A DNA stretch of 64,000 nt from Caprella mutica. Lineage: Eukaryota; Arthropoda; Malacostraca; Amphipoda; Caprellidae. This document shows positions 11,886-22,190 of this stretch, in pieces. The DNA is taken from contig CANNZV010000113.1 of the NCBI GenBank assembly GCA_947561585.1, forward strand, positions 589,870-653,869, in the 5' to 3' direction. A model generated the notes under the pieces. That model ran no database searches. It worked only from the letters and a program-made list of their open reading frames with translations, and was not told where the DNA came from. Within the stretch, counting starts at the first letter, position 1; the number at the start of each line of letters is the position of its first letter. The position numbers were made by a program, and so were the translations under genes.

Positions 11886-12871
11886 GGTGACCGGAGAATT
11901 CGCCGTGGGAAATTTCGCCGTCGGAATTTTCGCCGTTGGAAAATTCGCCGTGAGGAATATTTAAATATTTTTTTGATAATAATATAACTGAATATATTTA
12001 TTTCTATGCATGTTAATAGCTTTATGGAAATAATATATATAATAATATATAACTAAACATATATTCCTATTTTTTCCTCAAATTACGTTAGAATCGCAGC
12101 AACGAAGATTTTTATTGATTTTGGAATTTTGGTTTAGAGAGATCACATATACTCACAAGATATATCTTTTAAATGTAACGTTCGTATCAGAAATATTTGT
12201 GCCATGCGCAATAATTCAGTTTTCAAAAGGTAAACCGTACAATGCATTACAGAATAAATAAAATAAAAAATTAGGTAGGTATGAAACCATCGATTACTCA
12301 GAATAGTACAATAATTAGAATAGCTGTATTAAACACACAGGAACACTTTTAAGAGGAAGTGATGCGAACCGACTAGGATTAGCCAAAACACAGCTGACTA
12401 TCACTAGTGATCTTATTCCTTTTTACTGAACATTTTTTTAACAAAGAAATTAGCTTCGACTATTTAGTCAACCAATCAAAACACTCCAAATGTTATACAG
12501 CGACCTCTCGTGACACGAAATTATACGATTACTGATTAAACTATACATTGCATATATGAACAGTTAACATAAACTTTAAGAATCTTAGTTTTATCAGATA
12601 TACAATATTACATAATCACCCTCAATTAATATTTAAAATTATAAATTCTTATAAGAAAAAACTAAAATTATCTAAAATTTTCAGTCGTATATAGTAATTA
12701 AACAAAATGGTTTACTTTATAATTGTCAATATTATTTATCAATACTTATAGGTATTTGAATAATTATGTCCTCTATAATATCTTCTTCACGGCGAATATT
12801 CCTCAAGGCGAATTTTCCTAACGGCGAAAATTCCGACGGCGAATTTTCCCACGGCGAAAATTCCTAGAACC
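11886..12871. mobile_element. Fold-back element, AATTCGCCGTGGGA arrays
   Basis: Exact 9-bp duplication ATTTAGTAT at 11877-11885 and 12872-12880. Left GAGAATTCGCCGTGGGAAAT units and right inverted GGCGAATTTTCCCACGGCGA units, about four each side. Inserted into the array of the larger element 5727-13500. 986 bp, no coding frame. Confidence 0.88.
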
Positions 12872-12884
12872 ATTTAGTATAGTC

Positions 12885-13368
12885 ATAGTAAACAGAATAG
12901 TATAGTACCCCAGTTCCATGTATTATTCAAATTTATTCTGGGTAGGCTGTGACGTCATAGTAAACAGAATTGCTGTGGGTCACGTGGAATAGAGAATTAA
13001 GATGGTGGCCAACGCGACCGATCTGACTAATGATCTAATTATCATGAATAAATCGTCTTCAAGATTAAAAATTTGTTACTATTTTGGGTGTAAAAAGACC
13101 AGTAGCAATTTCATCAACAGTCATTTTTTTAGTTTTCGTCTGCATGACTATAGAGATTGGATAATAGCATGCGGTAATGTGGAATTAAAAAAAAAAATAT
13201 CCCCGAAAACGTTATTTAACAAAAGTTGGGTGTGTTGCAGCCATCTTTTGTGTTTGTACTGTACGTACAAACGTACGCACCATTGTTGACATGTGACGTC
13301 ACAGCCTACCGGGACACGCGTAATATCCCCCCTATAGCTCTGGGATACTATATCTTCTCTGTACTGTG
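12885..13368 (+). mobile_element. P-element-like MITE with THAP remnant (copy 1)
   Basis: Exact 8-bp duplication GTATAGTC at 12877-12884 and 13369-13376. Ends (C)ATAGTAAACAGAATAGTATA and the inverted CACAGTACAGAGAAGATATA align. An 8-bp target plus a THAP domain are hallmarks of the P superfamily. 484 bp, so non-autonomous. Confidence 0.72.
13002..13289 (+). pseudogene. THAP-domain remnant of a P-like transposase
   Basis: An open frame from ATG with the C2CH zinc-finger pattern of a THAP DNA-binding domain: CYYFGC, then FFSF, DYRDWIIACGN and WVCCSHL. In the family this domain binds the transposon ends. The AVPTIF tail and the catalytic part are absent, and the frame soon runs into the element's right end, so it is a remnant and not a working transposase. 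Confidence 0.7.
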
Positions 13369-13376
13369 GTATAGTC

Positions 13377-13500
13377 AAGTGTGATATACGGTGTAATTCG
13401 TTATTATATGGTGTAATTTGGTATTGAGTATAGTGTAATTCAGTATTTAGTATAGTGTAATTCGGTATAATTCTGTGCATTTCGGTATTCAGTGTAACTG
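13377..13500 (-). repeat. Right array part 3 (GTGTAATTCGGTATA units)
   Basis: Terminal piece of the array, ending at the outer 9-bp duplication. Confidence 0.88.
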
Positions 13501-13509
13501 GTCCGTAAC

Positions 13510-14045
13510 CCATTTAGGCACAGGTTAATCCGCTGACCAACTTAAAGGGGCAGTTCATTCATTTTTTGTTTTAACAATTTTAATGTCAAACTATTGCTTA
13601 GTAAGAATAAAGTATTCGTGTAGAATTGCACTGTTCAATAAAATCTAATAATGGAAATATATTATTTTATATATAATTAATTTATTTCCAAATGCTAACG
13701 GTAGATGGCGCAAAATCAGTGGCGCCATCTTGTAAACAAACCAACTGAGATAAATTTCTATCTAGATTCTAGCTCAAGTGAAGAGATGGCTTTATTTTTA
13801 AAACTATGACTTCTTGTCTGGAATCTTTTCATCATTTTGACTCAAACAAAGGTTGATTACTGCATACATAAAATTAGCGACACCCGCTAGGTGTCGCTAA
13901 TTTGATTACATACTTTTTATATGAACATTTTAAAAATGAACGAGCATTCAAAAATTTCATAAATAAAAATTGTGTATCGATTTAAAACCAATTTGGCGAT
14001 TGTTTGATTTTGATATCCCTTTGAAGTATTGAGTCGAATTGAAAG
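13510..14045. other. Gene-free stretch
   Basis: AT-rich. Begins with a block TTAATCCGCTGACCAACTTA related to 14455 and 23380. I see a small hairpin around GACACCCGCTAGGTGTCGCT near 13880 and nothing else. Confidence 0.5.
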
Positions 14046-14053
14046 GTATAATC

Positions 14054-14450
14054 CACTGACACAAAAGATGGCTGCAACACACCCAACTTTTGTTAAATAA
14101 CGTTTTTGGTGATATTTTTTAATTCCACATTACCGCATGCTATTATCCAATCTTTATAGTCATACGGACGAATATTAAAAAAAATGACTGTTGATGAAAT
14201 TGCTACTGGTCTTTTTACACCCAAATAGTAACAAATTTTTAGTTTTTAAGAAGACGATTTATTCAAGATAATTAGATCATAAGTCAGATCGGTCGCGTTG
14301 GCCACCATCTTAATTCTCTATTCCACGTGACCCACAGCAATTCTGTTTACTATGACGTGACCTCTTGTTTACATACATGACGTCACAGCCTACCAGAATA
14401 AATTTGAATAATACATGGAACTGGGGTACTATACTATTCTGTTTACTATG
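14054..14450 (-). mobile_element. P-element-like MITE with THAP remnant (copy 2, inverted)
   Basis: Exact 8-bp duplication GTATAATC at 14046-14053 and 14451-14458. Left end CACTGACACAAAAG, right end (inverted) CATAGTAAACAG. Shares most of its length with 12885-13368 in reverse but lacks that copy's distal 100 bp. Confidence 0.72.
14070..14308 (-). pseudogene. Broken THAP-domain remnant
   Basis: Same frame as 13002-13250 but with an early stop (SSS then TAA) and a 1-base deletion in the CYYFGC block. DYKDWIIACGNVEL is still readable. Confidence 0.7.
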
Positions 14451-14454
14451 GTAT

Positions 14455-15369
14455 AATCCACTGACCTCTGACCAATTTAAAGTACTGAGTGAGTGAGTCA
14501 TATAATATAATATTACCCATTGACCCGCAAAGAAGATAAAAGAAACCTCAATCCTTTAAACATTTAAAGGTATATTTAATAATAAATAACCTAGGTATTT
14601 TTAGTTATTAACTACCACATTTGAAGGAATACTAACTAACTACATTAGTTAGTCGTCACAAAGTACAAACTACCTAAGTTGGTTAATTGTTTGGGTTTGG
14701 TCGGGATCACAGAACATTGAATTAGAAGAAGCTCAGATCCAACGTGTACACAGTCGTAAAATTTCAACCAATCACGTCCACTGATCTCTGACGTCACTAT
14801 AAACACTCTCTCGAGTCTCGATAACAGTTTGAACATGCATGCTACTGAAGAGTGTGAATTCTAGTTAACCACGATTGCTTATGTAGAATGTTTGTTTTCT
14901 GGTAATAGATTTAAACAAGTACCTACTGCGTATATAATAATTTACAATTTATAATGATTTATATGAAATTACAATTGATTGATTATTTTGTTATACCAAA
15001 TTATATTTGTTGCCTTGTCTTTGTTAATCAGAAAACAATAAAGATACTTCATATATTTTACTTATGTAAACTTCTAGTTAAGAAGATATAAATCTTTCTC
15101 GATTTCTAATTAAATCCGTTTTTTCTTCATCTTTGCACTTCCTTCGTTCACTAAAATCACATCAATTATTGATTTCTATTTTATGAATTTTTTTTATACA
15201 TAAACCTCTTCGTTGTAGAGTTCTGCGTGTACATAATTATAGGGCACATATATTCCTTTCCAATCTAATATATAGTATGGAAGTATAAATGAAAAGACCA
15301 TGTACAAGTATCGTTTATCTTGTGTCTAATTCAGTTCTGCATGATAATACAGGTGACAAGTAAATACGG
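14455..15369. other. Gene-free stretch with short shared repeat
   Basis: Starts with AATCCACTGACCTCTGACCA and GAGTGAGTGAGTCATA, homologous to 23379-23530. The rest shows no gene. Confidence 0.5.
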
Positions 15370-16302
15370 TAGAAAGTTGAACCTCTGTAACTTAACTAAC
15401 TTCAACAATTTTATTGTCACAATAAAAACAAATATATCATTATAAAGTTGAGAAGTTGAAGTTCTATATTTAATCTCCAGCTTTTAAAATAGAGATCTTA
15501 AGATGGGGCTCCCTCAGCCTTCAAGCATTCTTGAAATTTCTTCAGCTCCACACTGCCTGCATTACAGCACGGAGAGTGGCCACATTAATCTCTTGAATTT
15601 CTACCATATTTTGTTTTTCAGATTTTGCAGTGAAGTGGGACAGTCGTGAAAATTCCCAAGAGGAAAAAAATTGGTGGTGTAAGATATAGAGAACGTGCGG
15701 GCCAGTCTACATCGCAAATTCTTCAAATCAATCTGTTAGGAAACTTCCGCCTATGAACAAAAGAAGACTATGAAGGCAATGCAGTGACAGTCAATTTGGA
15801 GCGCTGCAGCAAAATGTTAGTCGATTTTTTCCTCCCAGAAATTAGGAGAAATAATCTTCGGAATCACTGGATGCACCACGCACACTGCAAGGCAATCTAT
15901 GGCTGTTATTATGCGGGAGTTTCCCATCAGATTGATTTCAAGATTTGGCGACGTGGTCTGCTCCGCACGATCTCAAGATCATACACCTCCAGAATTTTTC
16001 CTCTGGAGGTAGTTAATAAACAGAGAAGGTAAATCGCAACTGTCCCACTTCACTACAAAATCTGAAGAACTAATATCTGTAGAAATTAAAAGAGATTACA
16101 GTGATTACTCTCCGTGCTGTAATGCAGGCAGCGCAAAATAAAAGAAAATGCAAGAATGTTTGAAGACAGAGGGAGCCCATCTTTAGATCTCTATTTTCAA
16201 AAACTGAAAAGTACTTAGAAAACTTCACATTCTCAGCAACATAATGATGTATTTGTTTTTATTGTGAGAATAAAATTGTTGAAGTTCTATAGGTTTACTT
16301 TT
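15370..16302. mobile_element. Long inverted-repeat element
   Basis: Arms 15370-15660 and 16030-16302 are inverted copies (AACAATTTTATTGTCACAAT, ATAGAGATCTTAAGATGGG, CAGTGAAGTGGGACAGT), with a 370-bp loop. The frame 15784-16032 lies in the loop and shows no family features. No target duplication resolved. Confidence 0.7.
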
Positions 16303-16523
16303 TACCCCATTTAATTGTTGCCCTGAACAACTATCTATAACTAGTTACTAATAAAGCTGAAAACAAGTTTCAAACAAAATTTCAAATGATTCCATTGTAC
16401 TTAACATAACTGAAGGTTACACAAGATCAGAGTGCACCTTATTTAAGAATTTAATGACAAACATAATCTGAACTTGAGTAAACTTAACTAGCTATCTACA
16501 AATATATTGCTAATTATTTCTTA

Positions 16524-17216
16524 AGGTGGCTACACACGTTCATGCAAACTTGAGGGTCTGTAGGACGAGACTTGCACAAATATAGACTTGTACAAGTCAC
16601 TTGAGACATGATTGAATTTGAATCCTGTCACCTGTGCAAGTCTGACTTGTGCAAGTGAAACGTAGCGTGTGTACTGAGGATATTGAAGACTTGAGAACAA
16701 TTACGATGAATGAAAAATAAGAAGAATTTATTTCTACATATACATCTAATAAATTCTATCAATTTGAAGGCAATTTCTCAAACTGTTGAGATCATTTTGT
16801 AGTGAAACAGACAAAAAATAATTTTGATAGAAGAAAAGTAAAATTGTTTTCAATTTAGAATGTATAGGTACTGGTGTATATATGTGTAGAAACTTAATTT
16901 TAAAATAAATTAAATGTATTCCCATTACTTTAACATTCAACTAAAATCATTGTTAACATGAGAATTTTTTTCCTTTCTTCAACCACTCTTTACACCGCTC
17001 ATTCAGTTTCTTCTTTTAAGATTTTCGTTCATGTACAGGAAAAAAAGCTGTCAAAGCAAGCGCGTCATCATCTGAACTCGACATAGTTACAATTTCAACA
17101 GGAGGCTTGTACAATTATACTTGTATCGTGTGGTGGCGAAGGGAAATATTCCAATACTTGTGCAAATACCTGCGCAAGTAGACTTGTCAAGTTTACATGA
17201 ACGTGTGTAGCCACCT
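16524..17216. mobile_element. Harbinger-like MITE, AGGTGGCTACACACGTTCATG ends
   Basis: Inverted ends AGGTGGCTACACACGTTCAT flanked by TTA on both sides (16521-16523, 17217-17219). The 3-bp TTA target and the (C)ACACG end motif fit PIF/Harbinger MITEs. 693 bp, no transposase. Confidence 0.75.
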
Positions 17217-18079
17217 TTAATAACGAGTGATTAATGATGAGTGATTTTTCTAATCTTTTCATCTCCCTTGGTGCAGACTAAGTTAACATTTAGCAGCTTT
17301 ACGGAGTGAAAGATTCTACATTTAACAAAATAATGCACCAGGAACTTCTTAGTTAATACAGAACAAGTTTCTACAATAATCAATTATCTAATATGAAATT
17401 TTCAGCAAGTGCTGAAACTCTATTGACATGGGCATAGTTTTCAAAGAAGTAAATGAAAATCCTCTCAAATTGGGAAATTAATTCTATGCAATATTTTAAG
17501 CCCTAATCTAGATTTCCATTTTCACAATATTCTTTGAAAATTATGAACAAATGTCTAAATATTGCAACAAATTAGTGATGGGACGATACCAAGATTTTTA
17601 ACGATTCCGATTCTATCCAAATGTACCGATTCCCGATACCTGATTATATTTTTATCGGGTTAGTTATTTAGCTACCTAATGGTACCTCACCAAGGTTTAT
17701 ATTAATTCTTCAATATATTAATAGTTCCATTAATTAATTTTTACTTAGTAGTGTTTACAAGTATGCTGAAACTTGTATGGTAAAGCCATATAGGTTTTAT
17801 TGAAACTGTTTTAACACATTAGTATTCATTTTATTTTGTAATCATTAAAGGTCCTCTCCAGGCTCCAGAAAAAAACTGAGTTTATTAAATAATATTGTAG
17901 AACTAAGGTTTATGATCATTAATCTGCAAACTGCATAAAATTTAGTTGAGTATATATTTTTCTTTTATTATACAGTATATGCTTTAAAGTTAAAATTAGT
18001 GCAACAATTGCACAAAACACTAATCTGACGCTGAAGAAAAAGATTGTACACTCTTTGTGCATGTTCGGTCTATATTTAA

Positions 18080-18678
18080 AGGTCCTCTCCAGGCTCCGGG
18101 AAAAAAATGAGTTAATAACATAATGTTATAGAACTAAGATCTACGATCATTATTCTGCAAACCGCATACAATTCGGTTCAGTATATATTATATAATTTGT
18201 TTTTAAAGTTTTTTAATACTTTGTGAGCAACAATTGAGCGAATCACTAATCTGATGCTCAAAAAGAAGATTGTACACTCTTTGTTTTGATTACAAATTTG
18301 AATTTTATAAACAAACCATGCGTTTTCGGCCTTTATTTAAATTATTTTAGATATTAATTGTTTCCTAAAGTATATAAACGTTTCTATTATAAGTTCATTC
18401 AATTTTATACCTTTACACGAAATTAAATGGATTTATTAAACCTAATATCTAGTTGACAATCAAAACAAATGGTGTACATTCTTTTTCTTCAGGCTGAAAA
18501 TTTCTTAAATTAGTAAGTCGGAAGTAAAATATGTTTTGTAGAGTTTTGATTATAAAAATCTTTAAAAGCATATGAAATTAAAAATATGCTACCAAATTCG
18601 ATGCAGTTTGCAGCAAAATGATAAGGAACATTAGCCTCGTTGAATAAAGCAATAAAAATATTTGCTTGGAGGGGACCT
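18080..18678. mobile_element. TTAA-flanked MITE, full inner copy
   Basis: AGGTCCTCTCCAGGC and inverted AGGTCCCCTCCAAGC ends with TTAA on each side. 599 bp, inserted in an older copy of its own family. TTAA targeting suggests piggyBac or Kolobok machinery. Confidence 0.75.
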
Positions 18679-18971
18679 TTAAGATTTAAATTGTTTCCTG
18701 AAGTATAAAAACGTTTCTATAATTAGTTTCTCCAATTTTGTACCCCTACAGTTATATTTAATAGTGAATTGATGATACCTACCCAGTTGGCATTCAAAAC
18801 AAACTGTGTAACTACATTCTTTTTCTTCTGACTGAAAATTAGCAAGTCGGAAGTAAAATTGGTTTTGTAGTGTTTTGATTTTGAAAATCTAAATTAATTG
18901 AATCTTTATAACCAGCTATAAATATGCCTTCAAATTACATGAAGTTTGCAGCAAATTTATTAGAAGCATTA

Positions 18972-19401
18972 AGGGGCCTTCACACGGGAAGTGCTCAGTG
19001 CCACTTTGTGGTGACACTGCTCTATGCCACGCCCACTTTACTACTTGCCCCACCCTTTTTGGCAAAACTTGGTGGTGACCAAGCTATCGCTCTGAGAGCG
19101 AACGCTCACCACAAAGTGCCACTGTCTGTCAGTAGCGATTGCCAGACAATCAACAACCCCTTTCATTGGCCTAGTTCAAGAGCACCCATTCCTATGGAAA
19201 ATAAAATCTAAAGATTATAAAGATAAAACACTAACAGCGTTAGTGTTTAATAGCATATTAGATGCTAACCACGATACTAAAGTGTCAGTGCCCACCACAG
19301 CACATTCTGCTCGTGTAAAGGCGCTGATCTAATTGGTGGGCAGTATGGTGAAAAAAGTGTGGTGAACAGTGGCACTGACCAGTGCTCGTGTAAAGGCCCC
19401 T
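18972..19401. mobile_element. Harbinger-like MITE, AGGGGCCTTCACACG ends
   Basis: Inverted AGGGGCCTTCACACGGGAAG and AGGGGCCTTTACACGAGCAC with TTA on both sides. Sub-terminal CAGTGCCACT repeats. The frame 18924-19211 crosses its boundary and is not a gene. Confidence 0.78.
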
Positions 19402-20089
19402 TTAGCCTCATTGATTTAAATGATAAAAATGCTTGGAGGGGGCCCCGTACCTTTAATGTAAATACTAAATAAATAAGTAAAAACCTATATTAATTTGATA
19501 GTTAGTCTATTGGAAGCCTGGAATATATTTAATTTAATTGAAACTACATTACAAGATATTATTCAACTAGTTACTAACTTATTAGGGAGTATTGTGTTTG
19601 ATCTCATCTAGAAATACATAGGTATACTTCATTTTAAGTTTTACAGGACACGTATACGTATTATCATGTTACATATAATGCACAAATAATCGTTTTAGGT
19701 ATCGGAATCGCCCTAAAATTTTGGTACCCCGATTCCGATTCCCGATACCTTGAAAAATCCCAATTCCCGATACCTTGAAAAACCCCGATTCTCCGATTAT
19801 TCCGATACGATTCCGATTAATCGTCCCATCACTAATCGTCAAGCGAGCTTTTTTTAAATTTTGATTTAGATATTTTGTTATTTCATTTATTCATATTTTT
19901 TCCCCTTTTTTTTAAATAAAAAAGTTAGAGATCGAAATTCCAAAAAAGCTCATTTGACGATCTTAGTTATTTTTGAGCTGAACAGATTAGCTCCTATAAA
20001 TTTTTCTGTAGAAACAACCCCCATTAAGTCTATTGATAAAGCACAAGTACGATATGAGTAAAAAAGTTATAATGGTAGTTAAACAAAAA

Positions 20090-20265
20090 ATAAAGGAGCT
20101 TTTCGTCCCTGCCAGAGGACTCATCAGGTCGCTTCGTGGGAGAGCAAAGGTCCCCCCGGGCTACGACGAAGCCATCTACCAAAAATGGGAGGCTAAGCCA
20201 TCTACCAAAACTGGGAGGCTAAGCCATCTACCAAAACTGGGAGGCTAATCCAACTACCAAAATGG
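20090..20265 (+). repeat. Short tandem repeat (GGAGGCTAAGCCATCTACC)
   Basis: About four units of 25-26 bp. The open frame 20033-20248 runs through it and has no recognisable domain. Confidence 0.7.
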
Positions 20266-20474
20266 GAGGCTATTACACAACAACACACAAAAACAAACTA
20301 CACATAAACTCAGAAACATACACCCAAATAAACTTGCACTAAAAATAATACTTCCTGTCATCTATGTAAAGATGCTTACGTAAATTTTAAAACCATTATC
20401 TAATTAAAATAAATATCTAATCTAGATAAATAAATATCTAATCTAAACAAAGATAAAGGGTGGGTGCTGACAGC

Positions 20475-20770
20475 ACCCACCCTAGTCCCCACTGATGTAA
20501 AACTCAGAAGGGAGTTAGAGTGAGACCTACTGGGAGGGTGAAAGGCATAACACAATATGGGGAGAGCACCGGTCGTTCTCTTCGGTACCCACCCTAGTCC
20601 CCACTGATGTAAAACTCAGAAGGGAATTAGAGTGGGACCTACTGGGAGGGCGAAAGGGATAACACAATATGGGGAGAGCGCCGGTCGTTTTCTTAGGTAC
20701 CCACCCTAGTCCCCACTGATGTAAGACTCAGAAGGGAATTAGAGTGGGACCTATTGGGAGGCCAAAAAGA
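20475..20770 (+). repeat. 112-bp tandem repeat
   Basis: Almost three copies of a unit beginning ACCCACCCTAGTCCCCACTG, starting at 20475, 20587 and 20699. Locally GC-rich, non-coding. Confidence 0.85.
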
Positions 20771-21168
20771 TACCTGTTAGGCTGTTACCTATAAACAAAA
20801 TCTAGATAGCTAATGATATAGTTTTCCTAAATCAATTTTCACTACCTACCTACATTCAACTTCCTTCTCTCACCTCCTGGCCACTCTGAATAATGTGTCT
20901 CTTCTCCCGTTGATTTTTTAATTTGAGAAACGGTTACTCTCTTACCATGTTTCAGAGGCTGGAAAATTGTAAGCCAATTTTTGAGGTAAAATTTCACATA
21001 AAATCTGAGCCAAGCCAATTTGGCTCATTTTTGGATGATTTCAAGCCAAAATTAACATGGGAACATAGGAATTAATTCAAAATTTAAAGCCAATTAGACA
21101 TATCTGAGATTTGACCATTTCAAATCTAAGTCAATTAATTGGCTTTAACTGACATACTCTTAGTCTAA

Positions 21169-21905
21169 AGGGCCCCATACACGACACCAATTTCCAAAAC
21201 CAACCCCGATCTACAGCCAGATCGTGGTTGGGGTTGGAGTTGGCGGTGTGCCCACACACGTTCCAATCGATTTGTCCAATCTTTCTCAGTTGAATCGCTT
21301 ATCTGTGCTGTGAACAATGTCTGACCTCGACTCTGATGACCTGGCGAATGTTGCATTGTTATTAGAGGCAGATAGAAAACGTAAAAAACGATCTAAGTGG
21401 TGCAAGTCGTGGCTTCAAAAGAGGGATAAGTTATCCCATAATGTTTTGCTGGAAGAACTGAGGTCAGAACCAAAGGATTACTTGAATTATTTAAGAATGG
21501 ATGAACCCACTTTCCTAGAACTTTTATCCTTGGTCACACCAATCATTGTAAAATAAGATACCATGATGAGGACGGCTATTACACCACATGAACGTCTCAC
21601 TTGTACTTTGCGATATCTAGCAACTGGAAGGTCATACGAAGACCTCAAGTTTTCTACCTTCATATCCCCCCAAGCACAACTGAAAAGATTTGGTCGTTTC
21701 TGCCCATACACCACTCCAACCCCAATCCCGACTTTAAGCTCCGCCCATAAAATATCAGAAAATTCTGATCAACTCCAACTCCAACCACGATATGCAAATC
21801 GTGATTGGATCGGGGTTGGTGGAGCCCATACACGGGCCAATCTGGTCGCGGTTGGAGTTGTAGATCGGTGTTGGAGTTGGAAATCGGTGTCGTGTATGGG
21901 GCCCT
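21169..21905 (+). mobile_element. PIF/Harbinger element, internally deleted
   Basis: Inverted ends AGGGCCCCATACACGACACC, sub-terminal CCAACCCCGATC repeats, 737 bp. It encodes the N-terminal part of a Harbinger transposase only. Comparison with 60440-60690 reveals the empty site (ACTCTTATACATGG). Confidence 0.85.
21317..21690 (+). pseudogene. Harbinger transposase N-terminal fragment
   Basis: From ATG at 21317: an acidic start, a basic RKRKKR stretch, WCKSWLQKR, LRMDEPTFLELLSLV and, after a stop at 21554, MMRTAITPHERL, LRYLATGRSYEDL and FSTFISPQA. These are the classic blocks before the DDE domain of HARBI1-like nucleases. The in-frame stop is the only break, but the DDE catalytic domain is gone, so the fragment cannot be active. 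It could only be mobilised by an intact relative. Confidence 0.88.
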
Positions 21906-22190
21906 TTATACATGGCTCTCTGACTCTCAGAAGCAGATTCTGAGAGATTCAGAATCTCCCGCAGCTAAATTAATGGTTACATAGGAATTAATTCAAAACC
22001 TCCCGCAGCTAAATTAATGGTTACATAGGAATTAATTCAAAACCTCCCGCAGCTAAATTAATGGTTACATATGAATTAATTTAAGATCTCCCTCAGAGAT
22101 ATACAATTTCTAAAGTTGGGCTCAGATTTGTCGCCGATAGTCTTGGAAAAATGTTCCATATTCTACAGTCTGGCCTCCTGGGAATATCTA

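Larger units (their letters stand above)
5727..13500. mobile_element. Large fold-back element, TTACACCGAATTA arrays, carrying later insertions
   Basis: Exact 9-bp duplication GTCCGTAAC at 5718-5726 and 13501-13509. Ends CGGTTACACTGAATACCG and, inverted, CAGTTACACTGAATACCG. Left array ATACCGAATTACACC at 5727-6405. The right array of the reverse complement is split into 8590-8953, 11474-11876 and 13377-13500 by insertions at 8954, 11886 and 12885. No transposase seen. Confidence 0.85.
17849..19457. mobile_element. TTAA-flanked MITE, outer copy, interrupted twice
   Basis: Starts AAGGTCCTCTCCAGGCTCC. Broken at 18076 by a copy of itself and at 18972 by a Harbinger MITE. Ends at the degenerate GCTTGGAGGGGGCCCCGTAC. 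Confidence 0.7.
17572..19835. mobile_element. hAT-like element with nested insertions
   Basis: Inverted ends TTAGTGATGGGACGAT, followed on both sides by GATTCCGAT/CCCGATACC repeats. The interior is filled with TTAA-type MITE copies and a Harbinger MITE. No transposase found, and the 8-bp duplication is not evident. Confidence 0.6.
20880..22190. mobile_element. TGCAGAAT-ended repeat, split by a Harbinger element
   Basis: The left part (20886-21165) and right part (21909-22190) are homologous, in reverse, to 60440-60690 and 38530-38784. Blocks include TGTGTCTCTTCTCCCG, AGCCAATTAATTGGCTTTAA and the CTCCCGCAGCTAAATTAATG unit repeated three times. Confidence 0.65.

Noticed and set aside
13148..13513. 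121-codon frame on the - strand
   Set aside because: It runs antisense to the THAP remnant and through the GTGTAATTCGGT array.
18924..19211. 95-codon frame
   Set aside because: It spans the boundary between an old MITE and a Harbinger MITE and is an accidental frame.
20033..20248. Candidate small protein (KEL-rich, basic)
   Set aside because: Its second half is a 25-bp tandem repeat and the first half shows no family pattern or splice context.
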